Shown piece after piece: positions 31,535-43,160 of a stretch of DNA of 64,000 nucleotides (positions are counted from its first letter, which is position 1; each line of letters begins with the position of its first letter). The stretch is from Eutypella sp. D-1. Lineage: Eukaryota > Ascomycota > Sordariomycetes > Xylariales > Diatrypaceae. The DNA lies in assembly GCA_023313575.1 (NCBI GenBank), contig JAJTTP010000014.1, forward strand, positions 1,116,001 to 1,180,000, written 5' to 3'. The position numbers were made by a program, and so were the translations under genes. The notes beneath the pieces were generated by a model. That model did not search any database. It saw only the letters and a program-made list of their open reading frames with translations, and was not told where the DNA came from.

Positions 31535-31977
31535 TCACGACGCGTTCGATGCGCCGCCGACCTGCTCCTGGTGAACTTCGAGGCAGTCACCATCTGCCAT
31601 CTCAAGCTATAGCGAGGAAAAAAAAAATGTAATGGTTAGCAAGGTAAGTACCCAGGATATTTACACACAACGCACACATGTTTGAGGGGTTACGTGAGAA
31701 AGCACAAGGCTAGCCTTGTAGTGATAGATAGTTGGACTGGACTTACGGTATCGGGTGTGTCAGTAGCCTGTACGCGCTGACCCTCGAAAAGGAACCGGAC
31801 GGACTGGAGGCTCTTGCCCTGGCGCTCGCAGAAGGCCGTCATCAGTTTCTCCAGCTTCGTGGAGCGCTTGATCTTGAAGAACACCTCGTTGTTGTTATCG
31901 GTGACCTTGATGTTGAGGTGCTCGGACTGCGCCGGTGCCTCACCAGCGGGGCTCCCACTCTCGTTCTCGCCAGACAT
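31535..31977 (-). CDS. SMT3: SUMO (small ubiquitin-like modifier)
   Basis: SUMO is conjugated to lysines of nuclear and other proteins through E1 (Aos1-Uba2) and E2 (Ubc9). Two exons, 31977-31747 and 31606-31535, give 100 residues. The N-terminal tail is short and Ser/Glu/Gly-rich (MSGENESGSPAGEAP). The ubiquitin fold starts at HLNIKVTDNNNEVFFKIKRS, with SVRFLFEGQRVQATDTPDT and LEMADGDCLEVHQEQVGG. The di-glycine is residues 94-95 and is followed by ASNAS, so a Ulp-type protease must trim it. The intron (GTAAGT...CTATAG) sits between DT and LE. A longer ORF that extends upstream of this ATG is the leader, not protein. Identification is secure. Confidence 0.96.
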
Positions 31978-33749
31978 TTTTTTCTTATGTGTGTTGTGTG
32001 TTGTGGAGTTTCGTTGGTTTCTCTCGTCCCCTGTTCTCTTTTCTGGGATTTGATGGAGTTTTATCTCGGCCGCGCTTCTCTTGCGGATTTGGGGCCTTGC
32101 GTTGATTCCGATGGGGCGGGAAAGAGCGTGCAGGCGTATGTGATCTGATCTGATTATGCGTTCAGATATAGGGATGCCGATCTGTTGTTCAGGTTTGATG
32201 AGTGATGTGATGGCAGGATGGTGGGTGACTTGATAGTTGGGGTTCACGTTAACGTAGTAGGATTAACGTAGGATTATGTGCTGGGCAATGTGCTGGGCAA
32301 TGTGCTGGGTAATGTGCTGGGTTTTGTCTGGGTTTCTTCTGGTCGGTTTGGGGGAGTTTGCAGGCATCTAGGCCTACTAGGTAGGTATGTACAATATGTA
32401 TATATGCGTCTAATGAGTTATTGCATATGTACTTACACGGGAACGTGGGGTGAGTTCAGAGGCGATTGAGGATGCAAGAGAAGGGCTGGCTGGGGCTCTT
32501 TGCAGGTTCTTTGATGGGATGAATGTAGATGAAGGAACTTTGACTGACTTACCGACTATTCTCTTTGCCCGGGAAGAATAAAGAAGAAAACAGATTTGGT
32601 TTGGGGGTTTTTCGTTCCTTTCTTTTCGTTTTTGGTTGCTGGCAAGACTTGTTCTAGTTAATTCGTAATATGTTGTTTGATGTGTAAGTGCCTAATAGGC
32701 ATTACTACATAAATACCTTGCGAGGCACCTAAGTACTTACTTCATTCTAATGGAAGTAAGTTTGCTCGTAACTGGGGAAGGGAAGGAACTAGGTAGAGTA
32801 GTGGGGTACTTCGTACCTACAGTAGGGGAAGGGCAAGAACGGCTGAACTGGTACTGCATATAGGCCAGACTATACGTACCTAGGTAGGCTATATGACTTA
32901 GGTAAGTATGGTTCTAGGTGTTTCTTCAGGTCCTCAGCGCCTGCCCTTAATGGGCCTGGACAAAGAGATCCTACATATGCACATAGGTCTACTGTAGGGC
33001 AAGTAGGCAGGCATCAGCTATTAGGTAGCGCAGCCAGGTCACTTAGGCAATTGCATCTTCGAGGATACAATTACATATGCCCAGGCGTAACTACCGGGCA
33101 GGTACTTGTAGACATTGTAGTGTATACTATGTACTTCGTACCTAGATATAGATAAGATATAGGCGGGGCAAGATAAGGCTTAGTGTTTTAGCCAGTTTTT
33201 CTGGCAGGTAGGTACCTCCCATTTATATATGTATGATGATCTGGGCACTAGGAACATGGTCCTCCCTATTGAGTTTACTACTACATACAAACCCAGAAAG
33301 AATAATCGCTATCCTAACTTGAAGTAAATATGCCCTCATGTTCTTGCTACCAAGGTAAATATACAGTTACGGTCGCAGCTAATAGAGGAGTGTATACGCG
33401 TAGAGGAGGAGGTTAATCAAATGTAACCCGATCTATTCCAGGTCGAGGGAAGGTGTCTGTCTACAGGGTACTCAAAAGATTGGCAAGATAAGATAGCTTC
33501 TTCAAGGCTGTGTAGTACTAAGTAAACACCCTCTTAGAAATACAGATATTACATTACGCTTGAGTATCCTTTTGTCTAGAAACCTGACAAGCAGTGACTA
33601 GTTTGGAGGCCTACACAACCTGGATCCTTTCTAGGTAGCTTCATAGAAGTACGCCGCAAAAATAGTCATGCTTTAAGCTGTCTCCAGTAGCACCATATAT
33701 GAATGGAGGAAGTATAGATACTAATAGTGCCAAAATATTATCAACGGTT
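31978..33749. other. Intergenic, SUMO promoter side and tRNA upstream flank
   Basis: About 1.8 kb with a 12-base tandem repeat at 32276-32324 and scattered TAGGTAGG motifs (32780-32910 and 33100-33220). No protein-coding frame recognised. Confidence 0.6.
32276..32324. repeat. 12-bp tandem repeat GTGCTGGGCAAT
   Basis: Four near-perfect consecutive copies, about 300 bases upstream of the SUMO start codon. Confidence 0.85.
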
Positions 33750-33847
33750 GGTGAGATGGCCGAGTTGGTTATGGCGTCAGGTTAAGGTTACCTTAATACA
33801 ATATCCTGGTGGAGCAATCCGCGTGGGTTCGAATCCCACTCTCATCA
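33750..33847 (+). tRNA. tRNA-Leu(AAG) with intron
   Basis: A full cloverleaf can be folded. The acceptor stem GGTGAGA pairs with TCTCATC (one G-T), with discriminator A at 33847. The D arm contains the A-box TGGCCGAGTTGG. The anticodon stem TCAGG/CCTGG encloses loop TTAAGG. There is a class II variable arm (GGA/TCC) and a T arm GTGGG-TTCGAAT-CCCAC with the B-box. The anticodon is AAG (33784-33786, Leu). A 16-nt intron follows position 37 at 33788-33803; its CCTTAA can pair with the anticodon-loop TTAAGG, as in canonical eukaryotic pre-tRNAs. No CCA is encoded, as expected. An ORF across this region is spurious. Confidence 0.93.
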
Positions 33848-34243
33848 TCACTTTTGCTGGTTGTCGCAACTGTTTCTTTTTTTCCCATTCTTCTATCTCG
33901 ATTTTTTTTTAGCGTGACCAACTCCAGTCCTTTACATATATCTACTTCACGTTGTTCTCCTTACAATAGTCTTCTACCCACCTCCTCTTCCTCTGCCCCA
34001 GAAAGCCTAGACCAGCTCTACGTCATACCAAGCGTGGAATAACTGGCTGCCAGCCTCACTAGCCGTGAAAATTTCTCCATGACACTACATATGAAGCAGC
34101 TGCACCTGAACAGTAGATCGTGGTAGCTCTCCCAATATAATACAGAGAAGGTCACATATTCTCGCCCGCAGCCATTAAACAGGAGGCGGTCATACGTTTA
34201 TGGATATACACTCCGTGACATAATTGTCACTGCAGCTTGCAAT
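33848..34243. other. Intergenic, tRNA to CMC4
   Basis: About 400 bases. T-runs at 33868-33880 and 33901-33910 just after the tRNA can serve as the Pol III terminator; the rest is the presumed CMC4 promoter. Confidence 0.6.
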
Positions 34244-34742
34244 ATGGTTCGTGTAGGCCTTCCTGATCCTAACTGGGCATCTTTTTGTATTGACATAGCT
34301 ACTGTAGGGGTTAAAAGAAGACCTGAAGGCGCGGCCTCCTTGTCATCCACGTGCAGTTAGTCTTCCTCGGAATATCTATGGGCCAAGCCCCTACCTACCT
34401 AGATAGCCTCCTATAAGTCCTTCTTTCCCTGGCATATTCTGGCTTGCTGACTCTACGATCACCAGTGCGCCATACAAGGTACGAGTAGACCTTCGCAACC
34501 ACTGCCCCACTACTTCTTCACATCAGTTTCGCCTCGTAAGCGCGCTGACCGCGGTGATAGATTGCCTGACCAAGAATTCATACAACGAAGCGAAATGTCA
34601 GGGCTTTATCGATGCCCTGTATGAATGCTGTGATGCATTTTATCGGAAGAATGGGGATGATGCGACTACTGTTAGCTGTCCTAAAGCTGATCTCTTGAGG
34701 CTAAAGATGAAGCAGCGAGAGGAGGAGAGGAACAAGCAATAA
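34244..34742 (+). CDS. CMC4: Cx9C motif-containing protein 4 (mitochondrial IMS)
   Basis: Cmc4 is a small twin-CX9C protein of the mitochondrial intermembrane space, a Mia40 substrate of poorly known role. Four exons give 81 residues: 34244-34246 (only the ATG), 34308-34355, 34466-34478 (13 nt) and 34561-34742. The result begins MGLKEDLKARPPCHPRACAI and continues QDCLTKNSYNEAKC. Cysteine pairs are Cys13-x9-Cys23 and Cys34-x9-Cys44, and the extra cysteines CC at 44-45 and SCPKADLLRLK are also typical. Donors are GTTCGT, GTTAGT and GTACGA; acceptors are TAG, CAG and TAG. The ATG-only first exon rests on the in-frame stop just before the exon 2 acceptor and on my memory of the family start MGLKEDL. 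Exons 2-4 are firm. Confidence 0.88.
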
Positions 34743-35703
34743 TAGGTCGAGATCGGTGGCAGCTAGACAAAACACACAAAAGCATAAGCATGTGCATCAG
34801 GGACTGTGCAGCATAGCAGCAGCAAGAGCAGAAATAGCAACTGTAGCAATTAAAGTAACAGCAATAGCAGAAACAGACTCAGAGGATAGACCGTTCGTAC
34901 GCATCTGAAATGTCACACCCATCCACGTTACGTAGACCTCCAGGGAGCAGTTAGGAGGCCACAATTTTCGGAGAGTGAAAAAAATCCCTCTAGGCGGATC
35001 ATTGAGCACGCAAGGAGACCTCGATGGGCCTGAATAAGCATTGATTTTAAAGATAAGTGGCTTATCCCGAGACTCTAAAATGAAGCCTGAAAATGACATT
35101 GAAGAAGAAAAGAGAGAAAAGAGTAACAAATTGGGGGGCCCAGGGCAGAGATTTTATATGCAAACTACCTAGGTACCTACGTAGTACGTCTGGAGCGCGC
35201 TAAGATCCACTTCATCCCAAGTAGTGCATGTACCTACCTAGAGCAAGGGAAACTGCTACTCCCTACATTGTAGGTACTATCTAAACAACAAATCTCCCGT
35301 TCCAGGTTAGCTAGCTTTCCAGATAACTAAAAGCGATAGCTACCTATGCACTTAGGTAGCTACGAATGTTTTACCTGCCACCTGCATACTACATAATACT
35401 TACATACTTACATCTAACTTCACTACATCCAAGTACCCAACTTCTAGAAACATACCTCTCATTCCTAGTCCTCCTCTCCTCGTCCTCCTCCATTGACGCG
35501 ATATACAAACAAGCAAGCCATTTCTTGCCATTTCAACCCTACACTCACTCACTACCCATATGCGAGCCATGCCGATATTAGTAGCCCGATAAATCCCAAC
35601 ATATCGGTCTTGATCCCTGGATATCCTAGATATCCTCTGAACCCGTCTTAACATTCCAGCTTCCATCAGTGCGGTCCCAGCAACACGCCCACAATGTTGG
35701 CAC
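34743..35703. other. Intergenic, CMC4 to NUP84
   Basis: About 960 bases. A minus-strand 110-codon ORF (35129-34797) has a hydrophobic C-terminus but no family features. TACCTAGGTACCTACG motifs occur at 35166-35190. The NUP84 promoter lies in the right part. Confidence 0.5.
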
Positions 35704-38700
35704 ATGGACGGCAGCACTCGTTAAGTGCACGTCCCGGTCGGTCATCGAGCTCGTTCGGATATTTAGAACATGACGACGGTACGTAGTCGAGAGATTCAAG
35801 GATATGCGCGCGCGCAATAGCACTCCCAGCACCTCCAACAAGAGGATAGACGCTAACACAACCTCTCTCCCTTCCTTCCTCACTCCCTCCTTCAGATATC
35901 GATGGAGTGGACCACGAGTTCATTCACGATGCTCAAGAGTTCGCCAAAGCGCTCGATACTCTCTCCCTACCGAAAAGAACCCCCGCCGAAAAGCGTTCCG
36001 ATATCTTTCGACTTGTGGATGCGTATTATCGACATGCCGCAGATAAACTCCACGCCCTTCGCGGTTCGCGTCGCCAACCGCCTAGCTCCAATCATCGCCG
36101 CTTAGACGACGCGTCAAGTCAGGACTCCATGGACTTAGATGATGGCGAAAATCCCGAGGAGTCGCCCGCCTTGAAGGAAAACCTAAAGTACTGGGAGTCA
36201 GAGACCCAGACATGGGATATGCTACGCCGCCTATTACCTCTCCGCTACGCGAACAGGAACGCTATCAAGCCTCCTCGCCGAGACTTGACAAGGTTTCAAA
36301 CCACTTCAGAACTATGGGATGATTTCTTACAAACCGACGCCATCGCACAAGAGCGCAAGGCCATTCTCGAGTGTCTACAGACAAGTGCCGACCAATCGCG
36401 CGACGATATTGATGAACTCGTTCGAGAGTACCAGCAAAGAGCCGAGCGAGGCGACATAGTCGCGCATGGGTGGCTTCATACTCGATCCGCCATTAAGATG
36501 CAGAAGAGCGTCAACGGTTGGTCTGGCACTCTAGACCCCAACACATCCGATGCCGGTCATATGCTGCTCGACCCCAATAGCACAGAGCTGCTCGTCACTC
36601 AGCTCGATCCCGACGTGGCGTCAAGGCAGGACAGGAAGCTACAGCCCCAAGACGAGTATTTCGAAAGGGCTATCTGGCTCGGGTGCTACGAGTTGCTACG
36701 AAGGGGGCGCGGAATTGCCGAGATCAGGGACTGGTGTATAGAGAGGACCGAGGTTTGGAGGGCCGTGAGCATGTCGGGCATGCCCCTGTCCACGAGTGAC
36801 GAGCACGACCGGGTGAACGTCAAGCCCTTATCTACGATACTTTGGCGACGGACATGTTTCGCCCTGGCTCGTCAAGGAGGGACAGACGACTACGAGCGAG
36901 CTGTCTACGGCATCCTCTCTGGCGACATCCCCAGCGTCGAGAAGGTATGCCAGGGTTGGGATGATTATGTCTTTGCCCATTACAACGCCCTCTTACGATC
37001 CCAATTCGACTCGTATCTAACAAAACGCTCACCGCCCGATGCAACCGCAACTACGACTCAATCACTCCCCTCATTCAATGCCGTTCAGTTTCATGGTGAC
37101 TCAGCTTCTGTGGGTGAGCGCCTCATTGAGTATCTCGGATCCAACTCCAAGACATCTGCGGAAGCCAGAACACCGATGAAATCTCTTCAAGCAGCCGTCG
37201 TCTCCGATAACTTAGATCAGTATATCTACGAACTCGGGCTCGTGCTGGGAGAGCAAGCAAACGGCGATGAAGCATCAGCACTGATACCGAAGTTCGAAAC
37301 TGAAAATGCCGACCTTGATTCGGAGAGGTTTTTTCGCCTGGACAACTACAGGGGCTTACGAGTCCTGGTCCATGTATATCTTCTCTTAACAAGTCTAGAT
37401 GGTTTGGAGGGTAGCCGGAAAGACATGACGGACCGGTATAGGGCCCAAGAGAACGTACTTTCCGCGTACGCCAGTGCACTCCGGCTGAATGGCATGGTGG
37501 ATCTGCTTCCGTTGTACTGCTCTAAACTTCAGGGAGACAGAGCTTTCTTCACCTTGAGTAGAAACGTGAGCAGCGGACTCGACCCTGGCGAAAGAGAGAT
37601 GCTGCTGCGCATTATGGAAAAGCTGGGAATGGATATCGATCAGTTTGTCCTCTTCCAACCGGAGTCGCTGCTACAGCAGTACCCAGATACGGATGACCGT
37701 GGACCCAAGTTGGGTAACTTCACCGTCTTCTCCGGCGAACCGCCGACGCTCAAATATGGAAGACCGTTGAAGCCCGATTTCATTGGCGACCCCCCGGAGA
37801 ACCTCGACCCTGTGGATGAGCAGCTCATACAATCTCTTGAATGGCTCCTTCTCGTTGATGACCTGTGGAATGAAACCTTTCGTGTTGGCGTCACCTTCTA
37901 CAAACGCTTCTTGAGTGAGTTTAATATGTTCACTGCACTGAAGCAGACAGGTTGGGCTAACAGATAATCAGAGCATTTCAACTTCCACGCCGCGCGCGCG
38001 CTGTCGGAGCGAGTTCCATGCTCAGAGATATTTAGGAAAAAGGCCGGCATAGACATCCCCGATGATGCAGACATCACTTGGTTTGATGAAGTTCGCTCAG
38101 GTGTGTCGAACGGTTCTTATGAAGAGAGCGGCCTCAGCATGGAGGACATGATCACCGCCAGAAACTATCTAGACTTGGAGTGTCTCGTGCGCTCGCTCGA
38201 TTCGTTAGAGACGATAGCGTCCAGTGAGGGCCTGGCCAAAGAGTAAGTGGTAGTGTGTTGGGGTATTCCAGAGAGAACTCGAGCTAACTTGACAATCAGT
38301 CCGACGGAGGAGTTAAACAGGGAGTTCTGGACAAGTATTGGCGGAGAAGTAAAGCGGTTGAAGAGTTTCATGCAACCACTACTCTACAACTGGCTTCTAG
38401 AAACCGTCGACGGTGAGTGGAACCTTTCACTTGAAATCTTGAAGAGTGATGCTAATTCTGTGGATAGAAGAATCGGTGGATGAATTCAATATGCTCCGAG
38501 ACGCGTACTTGCCGGAGATGATCATTGGCTACGTTAGCGTGTTGCACTTCGCAGGCACGAGTCTATCCCGCGACAACCTCCTAGAATGCATGGAGCTAGC
38601 AGCGGTGGTAGCCAGGAAAGACTCGGACGTGGCTTCGGTACTGATGAAGTCGGGGCGTATGAAGGAGATAGTGGAAGGGTTTGCCAACTGCAGCAAGGCT

Positions 38701-38799
38701 CTCGCGATCAGCGGTGGCGAGAAAAAAGGGACGGGCAGTGGTAGCAAGAAGTTGCGGGAGATGGGCTGGACACGAGAGTTATGGTCAGTCAAGCGATGA
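35704..38799 (+). CDS. NUP84: Nucleoporin Nup84/Nup107
   Basis: A scaffold subunit of the Y-shaped outer-ring complex of the nuclear pore. The firm exons are 35896-37914, 37972-38242, 38300-38412 and 38468-38799. A tentative first exon, 35704-35719 (MDGST, donor GTTAAG), supplies an ATG in the right phase, because the acceptor TTCAG at 35895 follows a good CTAAC branch and no in-frame ATG exists downstream near it. The total would be 916 residues. The protein is alpha-helical throughout, with family-like blocks ETQTWDMLRRLLPLRYA, DIVAHGWLHTRSAIKM, RAIWLGCYELLRRGRG, VWRAVSMSGMPLS, and a C-terminal half with FRLDNYRGLRVLVHVYLLL and SVDEFNMLRDAYLPEMI. Exons 2-5 join through GTGAGT, GTAAGT and GTGAGT introns with matching phases. 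The identity is solid; the exact start is not. Confidence 0.85.
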
Positions 38800-39426
38800 G
38801 GAGGGCGCGATGAAGAGGGTGCGATGAAGAGGGTGAGATTGTGTGTTTAGGTATACGGCCGTCCTTTTGCGAGCGACGCATCCTCATTACGGCGTTTATG
38901 CGTTTCGTTGAAAAAGGGATGGGTACGTTGGGAAAGAAATAAGATGACAGAGAGGATGGTCTAATGGTCTAATTCTCGTGGGCCCTGTAAGCTATTCGAA
39001 TCTATTGCTACTTTGTCTACATAAGTAGTACTCGAGTAAAAAAAGAAAGAAAATAGAAGTCACAGGAAGCAATAAAGGGGGCAAAGTATACCTAGGTAGG
39101 TAACTAACTGCCCAGGTGCTAAGTACTTCCCCAGATCTAAGTAGGTGATTGATTGATAAGATAAGTCCTACGGGGTAGGTACTGGCCAGGTACAAGCTCC
39201 AATTACGTACCTACTCTAGGTACTAAGGTTGTTAATCACCGGTCCCGTCTTCGTCTCCGGCTCGGCTCGGCTGTCTTCACACTTCCTTACCTCTTCGACT
39301 TCAATACGCAAAGCTCTCCTTCTACAAACCACCCACTATCACGATTAGATAAATAAATACTACAAATACTACAACAACCACCCCGACCAAGCAGCCGTAT
39401 GATACGATAACACTACTTGATCCCCC
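38800..39426. other. Intergenic, NUP84 to VPS37
   Basis: About 630 bases holding the NUP84 3' end and VPS37 promoter, with TACCTAGGTAGGTA-type motifs at 39088-39110. No gene seen. Confidence 0.6.
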
Positions 39427-40264
39427 ATGTACGACCCTGCCGCCTCACCGCCCGCCCCGCCGCCCATCCCACCACCGAAGCCCAGTAGTCACGATGCAAG
39501 TCGGCTGGGCACCCCGTCCACCATAAACTCACCACATCCGCCTCCCCTTCAAGATAATGTATTGCGCGATGGTACAGATCCCAAAGGGAAGGCTCCCATC
39601 AACGAGGCATCCGGTCTGATACCCGCCACGGCCAGCAATTCACAACAGCAACCCATACCAGATCCTGGGGACCAATGGCTTCCCAAGATACTCGAGGAGA
39701 AGTCGTGAGTTGCTAACCTATATCACTTGTTCTATATCGTGTACCTAACAAGACACTTTGCTCTATAGTAAGCAAGATCTAGCCGAAATACTCGGTAGTC
39801 AGGAACTTCTCAACGCCCTCACACATTCTCCATCCACCATACATCCCTCGCTCGCCGCCACCGAGGAAGCCCTCCTCGTCGCGTTGGATGAGAACGTTGC
39901 CTTGGCGCGTCACCTGACCGAGTTGGAATCACGCCTGTCTAACCAACGGGCATCCACCCAAGCCCAGCTCCTTTCGACCCATGCTCTCGAGCGTCAGTGG
40001 CGCCAGAAACAGTCCGAAATGGACCACGCCCTGGCCCCCTTCGCGCCCTCCTCGCTCTACCAGCGACTCACCCAGGCCCTGCAGGAACAGGAGATGGTGT
40101 GTCTCGCTATGGAGGAGAGCTTCCTCGAGGGCGATGGTGCCTTGGCCACCGAGAGGGAAACCCTCGAGTGGGTCAGGAGATACCGGGATGCCAAGAAGCT
40201 CTACTATCTTCGACAGGAGAGGAAGGAGAGATGGAATGAGCGCCGTGTTGGAGGCTGGCGCTGA
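39427..40264 (+). CDS. VPS37: ESCRT-I subunit VPS37 (Mod(r) domain)
   Basis: Vps37 is a core subunit of ESCRT-I, which sorts ubiquitinated cargo into multivesicular bodies at endosomes. Two exons, 39427-39704 and 39769-40264, give 257 residues. The first 90 residues are Pro/Ser-rich (SPPAPPPIPPPKPSSH), a likely flexible arm. The Mod(r) domain covers about 95-250: KQDLAEILGSQELLNALTHS, a coiled-coil run ENVALARHLTELESRL, PFAPSSLYQRLTQALQEQE, then ESFLEGDGALATERETLEWV and RRYRDAKKLYYLRQERKERW. The intron (GTGAGT...TATAG) joins EEKS-KQDL in frame. The gene is convergent with the unknown gene at 40918-42016. Confidence 0.9.
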
Positions 40265-40917
40265 GCGAACTAGCCCCCACCCCCCCTTTACCTAGAGGTC
40301 AGGGTTGGGTTCCTCCTGGTGTAGGTGAAGTAGGGGACCCGACCCTGTTTCTCCTGTTGAGCCCCGTCATCTGGGGTCCGCCATCGGGATTATGAGCTTA
40401 CGGATATGTTTACCATTGCTTACTACCTACCGGAATAGCCTTCCGCTACAGCCCATTACCAGTTCGACTTCGTCGTCATGATAGGTACGGCTTAGGCATT
40501 ACAAATTTCATGCGACGTAGGAAATATGACCTCCCTAAGCATCGTCATTTTATAGATACCCCTTCAGTAAATATCCACATAGATAGACGTTATTTCCGCA
40601 TGCACAGCACGCAGTCTTAATACTAAGACACCAGGACATCAATATATCTTGAATCTGTTCCCCGGTCGTGTCGTATCAATTACGACTGGAACAATGTGTT
40701 TCGTTATCTATATACTAACCTCATGCGAGACTGATGTAATGTAGTAAGTAGTCAGGTATAAAATGATCGCTGCAACTGTACTGCCCGCATCATACGAGCA
40801 CGTAAACAACTAGCTCTTCGGGGTCGGGGTATTGATAGAGTATACTACATCTAATCCCAGCGCAAACAGCTGCCAGCGAGCCACGCCGGCTTCATCCTTC
40901 ATGGTTCGTTCGAAGCA
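40265..40917. other. Convergent 3' region
   Basis: About 650 bases between VPS37 and the unknown gene; no coding frame or repeat of note. Confidence 0.6.
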
Positions 40918-42016
40918 TCACCTCAGCAGACTGAATGGGCTCGTCGTCATTTCGGGGCTCCTTGGGCTCATGGGCAACGCGAAGAGCTCATCTTCGGTAT
41001 CCTCGGGCCCCGGCGCCACATCTCCCGGCTTTTGACCGCCGATCACGGCGTCAAGCGATGCCACGGCGGGCCCTGATCCCACTCCCGTCGCCGCTCCATT
41101 CCTAGAAGGATCCGGTAACACCGGGTGGAGATGTGGATTGTTGACGTTAGGACCTAGATAAAAGTCCAGACGTGAGTGTTTGGATCGGATGGATGTGGGT
41201 TCTTGTACCCAGCTTACCTGGTTTGTTCGCGAGGTCCGTCGGCGATGTTGCTAATCTCAACCCTTTTAACCTCTCGCCGAGACGCCCTCCTACTGGAGTT
41301 CGGGGGGTCTGTGGCGTGGGCGATGGAGGCGCTATATGCGTCAAGGTCGCCGGCTGCGAGTCGTTGTCGGGTTCGAGAGGTTGAAGGCCGAAGTGGTCTA
41401 CGAGCCACTGCCGTTCCTGTATGGCCATCTCTAGTCCGACGCCCTCGCTATTATCCTGCAGTTCTCTCCGAATTTCTTCCTGCAGCTGCGAGAGACGTTT
41501 CTTAGCCCATATCGTGTGCAGGACACCCCTCTTTCCGGCGTCTTTCGAGTCCACTCCTAGCCCGGGAGCGAATATGGCCGGCATGGATTTCGCCGTGGTT
41601 TTATGGTCCGTGCCTGGCTGTGATATCGTCACCTCCGGTGGGATGGTGACCTGGGGCGCGATGAGGAAATAGATTCTCCGGGTTCCGTTGGGGTCCTCTT
41701 CGCTGAGCGGGAAGCTGGCCGCCTTCCCCTCGAAATCTACTTCCCATCCACTCCGATGATCCGACGACGGCGACGCCGGGGACGCCTCGTCTGACGGACT
41801 GGCATTCCACTCTACCATAAGGATCTTGGTGCCCTCGTTCGCCTTGTCCTTTTCAAATTCGAAGCGTGCTAATGCGTTGGGCGATACCGGTGATCCCGGG
41901 CCCGTATCGCCTGCCGATGTCGGTGCTGGTGCCGGGGCCGGCGCTTCCAGATTTCGGTCATCGGTGCGGCCATCTGGTGGATTCGGGCCACCTTGAGCAC
42001 CCGCGTTACTACTCAT
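40918..42016 (-). CDS. Conserved fungal protein of unknown function
   Basis: Two exons, 42016-41218 and 41153-40918, give 344 residues; they join as NKPG-PNVNNPHLH across GTAAGC...CTAG. I know this type as a conserved filamentous-fungal protein without an assigned function. Visible blocks are ALARFEFEKDKANEGTKILM followed by VEWN, RRIYFLIAPQVTIPPEVTIS, LPxIF-type PAIFAPGLGV, GVLHTIWAKKRLSQLQEEI (a short coiled coil), GLEMAIQERQWLVDHFGL, and GRLGERLKGLRLATSP. The C-terminus is acidic then ends EDELFALPMSPRSPEMTTSP. SP/TP sites are numerous, suggesting phosphorylation by proline-directed kinases. There is no signal peptide or membrane segment. Confidence 0.82.
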
Positions 42017-43130
42017 GGTGGTTGCTGAAGCACCCCGGAAATACGACGGTACACTACCCGCGCACTATGCTAGAGGCTACTACTACACGGGAGATGCACG
42101 CAACCCTCCCGCCCACAAGAAGAGAGTACGTCGCCACTCTCGCGCGGCAGATATAATTAGAAAATGGAACGGAACAGCAGAGGCGCGGGCCGCCCACAGA
42201 AAGTTTCCCGACAGCCCCGATGTGCCTCCACCGGAAGGGCAGAGAGTGGAGGATGAGGGGGGGGGGGGGACTGCGGCAGGAGAGGGGGCCAAGACGGGGA
42301 AAATATTGTCAGTCGTGGATAGTATATCCGGCAATGCAACCGCCGCGGGGGGGGATAGTTGGTAGGCGCAGGAGGGCTGTTCGGTAGTCTAGATGAAAGT
42401 CGCTCTGCGTCTGTCCACTATGCCGCTCACCGGCCTACCATGAACACAAGAAATGCGGAGAAAGGAGGGGCAGGGCAGCTTATGCAAAACCTGGAAAACA
42501 CGAATGCCGAATGGACAATTGAATGTTTAGTGCTTAGGGCTTAAGGTCTCGTATGGTATGATGGCGAGCAAGAGAGGAGATGACGATCAAAAGACGAAAT
42601 GACGAGCGTCGAAAAAGTAGCGGTGGTATACTATAACCAACCACCAAATAGAGAGAAAAGAGAAGAGAGGTTTAACCAGTTAATCATCACGTACGTAACC
42701 AAGAACTAAAACTCAGCCGATTCCTGAACTACCAGCGAGCGCACCCTGCCACCCACAGCCTGCTGCTGGCCTGAAGGAAGGCAAGGCTTGCTGATCGTAC
42801 CAGCGAGGAGGATAGCCGAGAACAAGGATGCATTTTCCATCTTTCCCTTCCCAGTGATAACTCCTACACCTTTTACTGAAAAGGGACATCGAACTGCCTC
42901 TTGGCAAGACGCTGACGGTACATGAATAGGACATAACTCCGGTAGGGTGCGGGGAGCAAACTAATTGTCATCATGCTTGAAGATGTTTGTATCTCCCATG
43001 TACCATAGGACGCGTGGGAGCCATAGGAACCTCTATGGATCTCAGACCGTTGGGAAGTAGGAGCATACTTAGGTACGTAATATAAGGAGGGTAAAGGAAT
43101 ATATATAAATACGGATATATAACTACAAAG

Positions 43131-43160
43131 CGGCCTCAAGCGGCCTCAAGCGGCCCCAAG
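43131..43160. repeat. 10-bp tandem repeat CGGCCTCAAG
   Basis: Three consecutive copies, the last with one substitution. Confidence 0.85.

Noticed and set aside
33727..33912. 61-codon ORF across the tRNA
   Set aside because: It overlaps a complete cloverleaf with A and B boxes.
34797..35129. 110-codon minus-strand ORF with a hydrophobic tail
   Set aside because: The tail resembles a membrane anchor, but I see no family, no clear start context and the composition is like the flanking non-coding DNA. Transcript data would be needed.
42015..42365. 116-codon plus-strand ORF overlapping the start of the unknown gene
   Set aside because: It shares the CATG at the start codon of the minus-strand gene, lies in its promoter, is broken by a G-run and has no family features.
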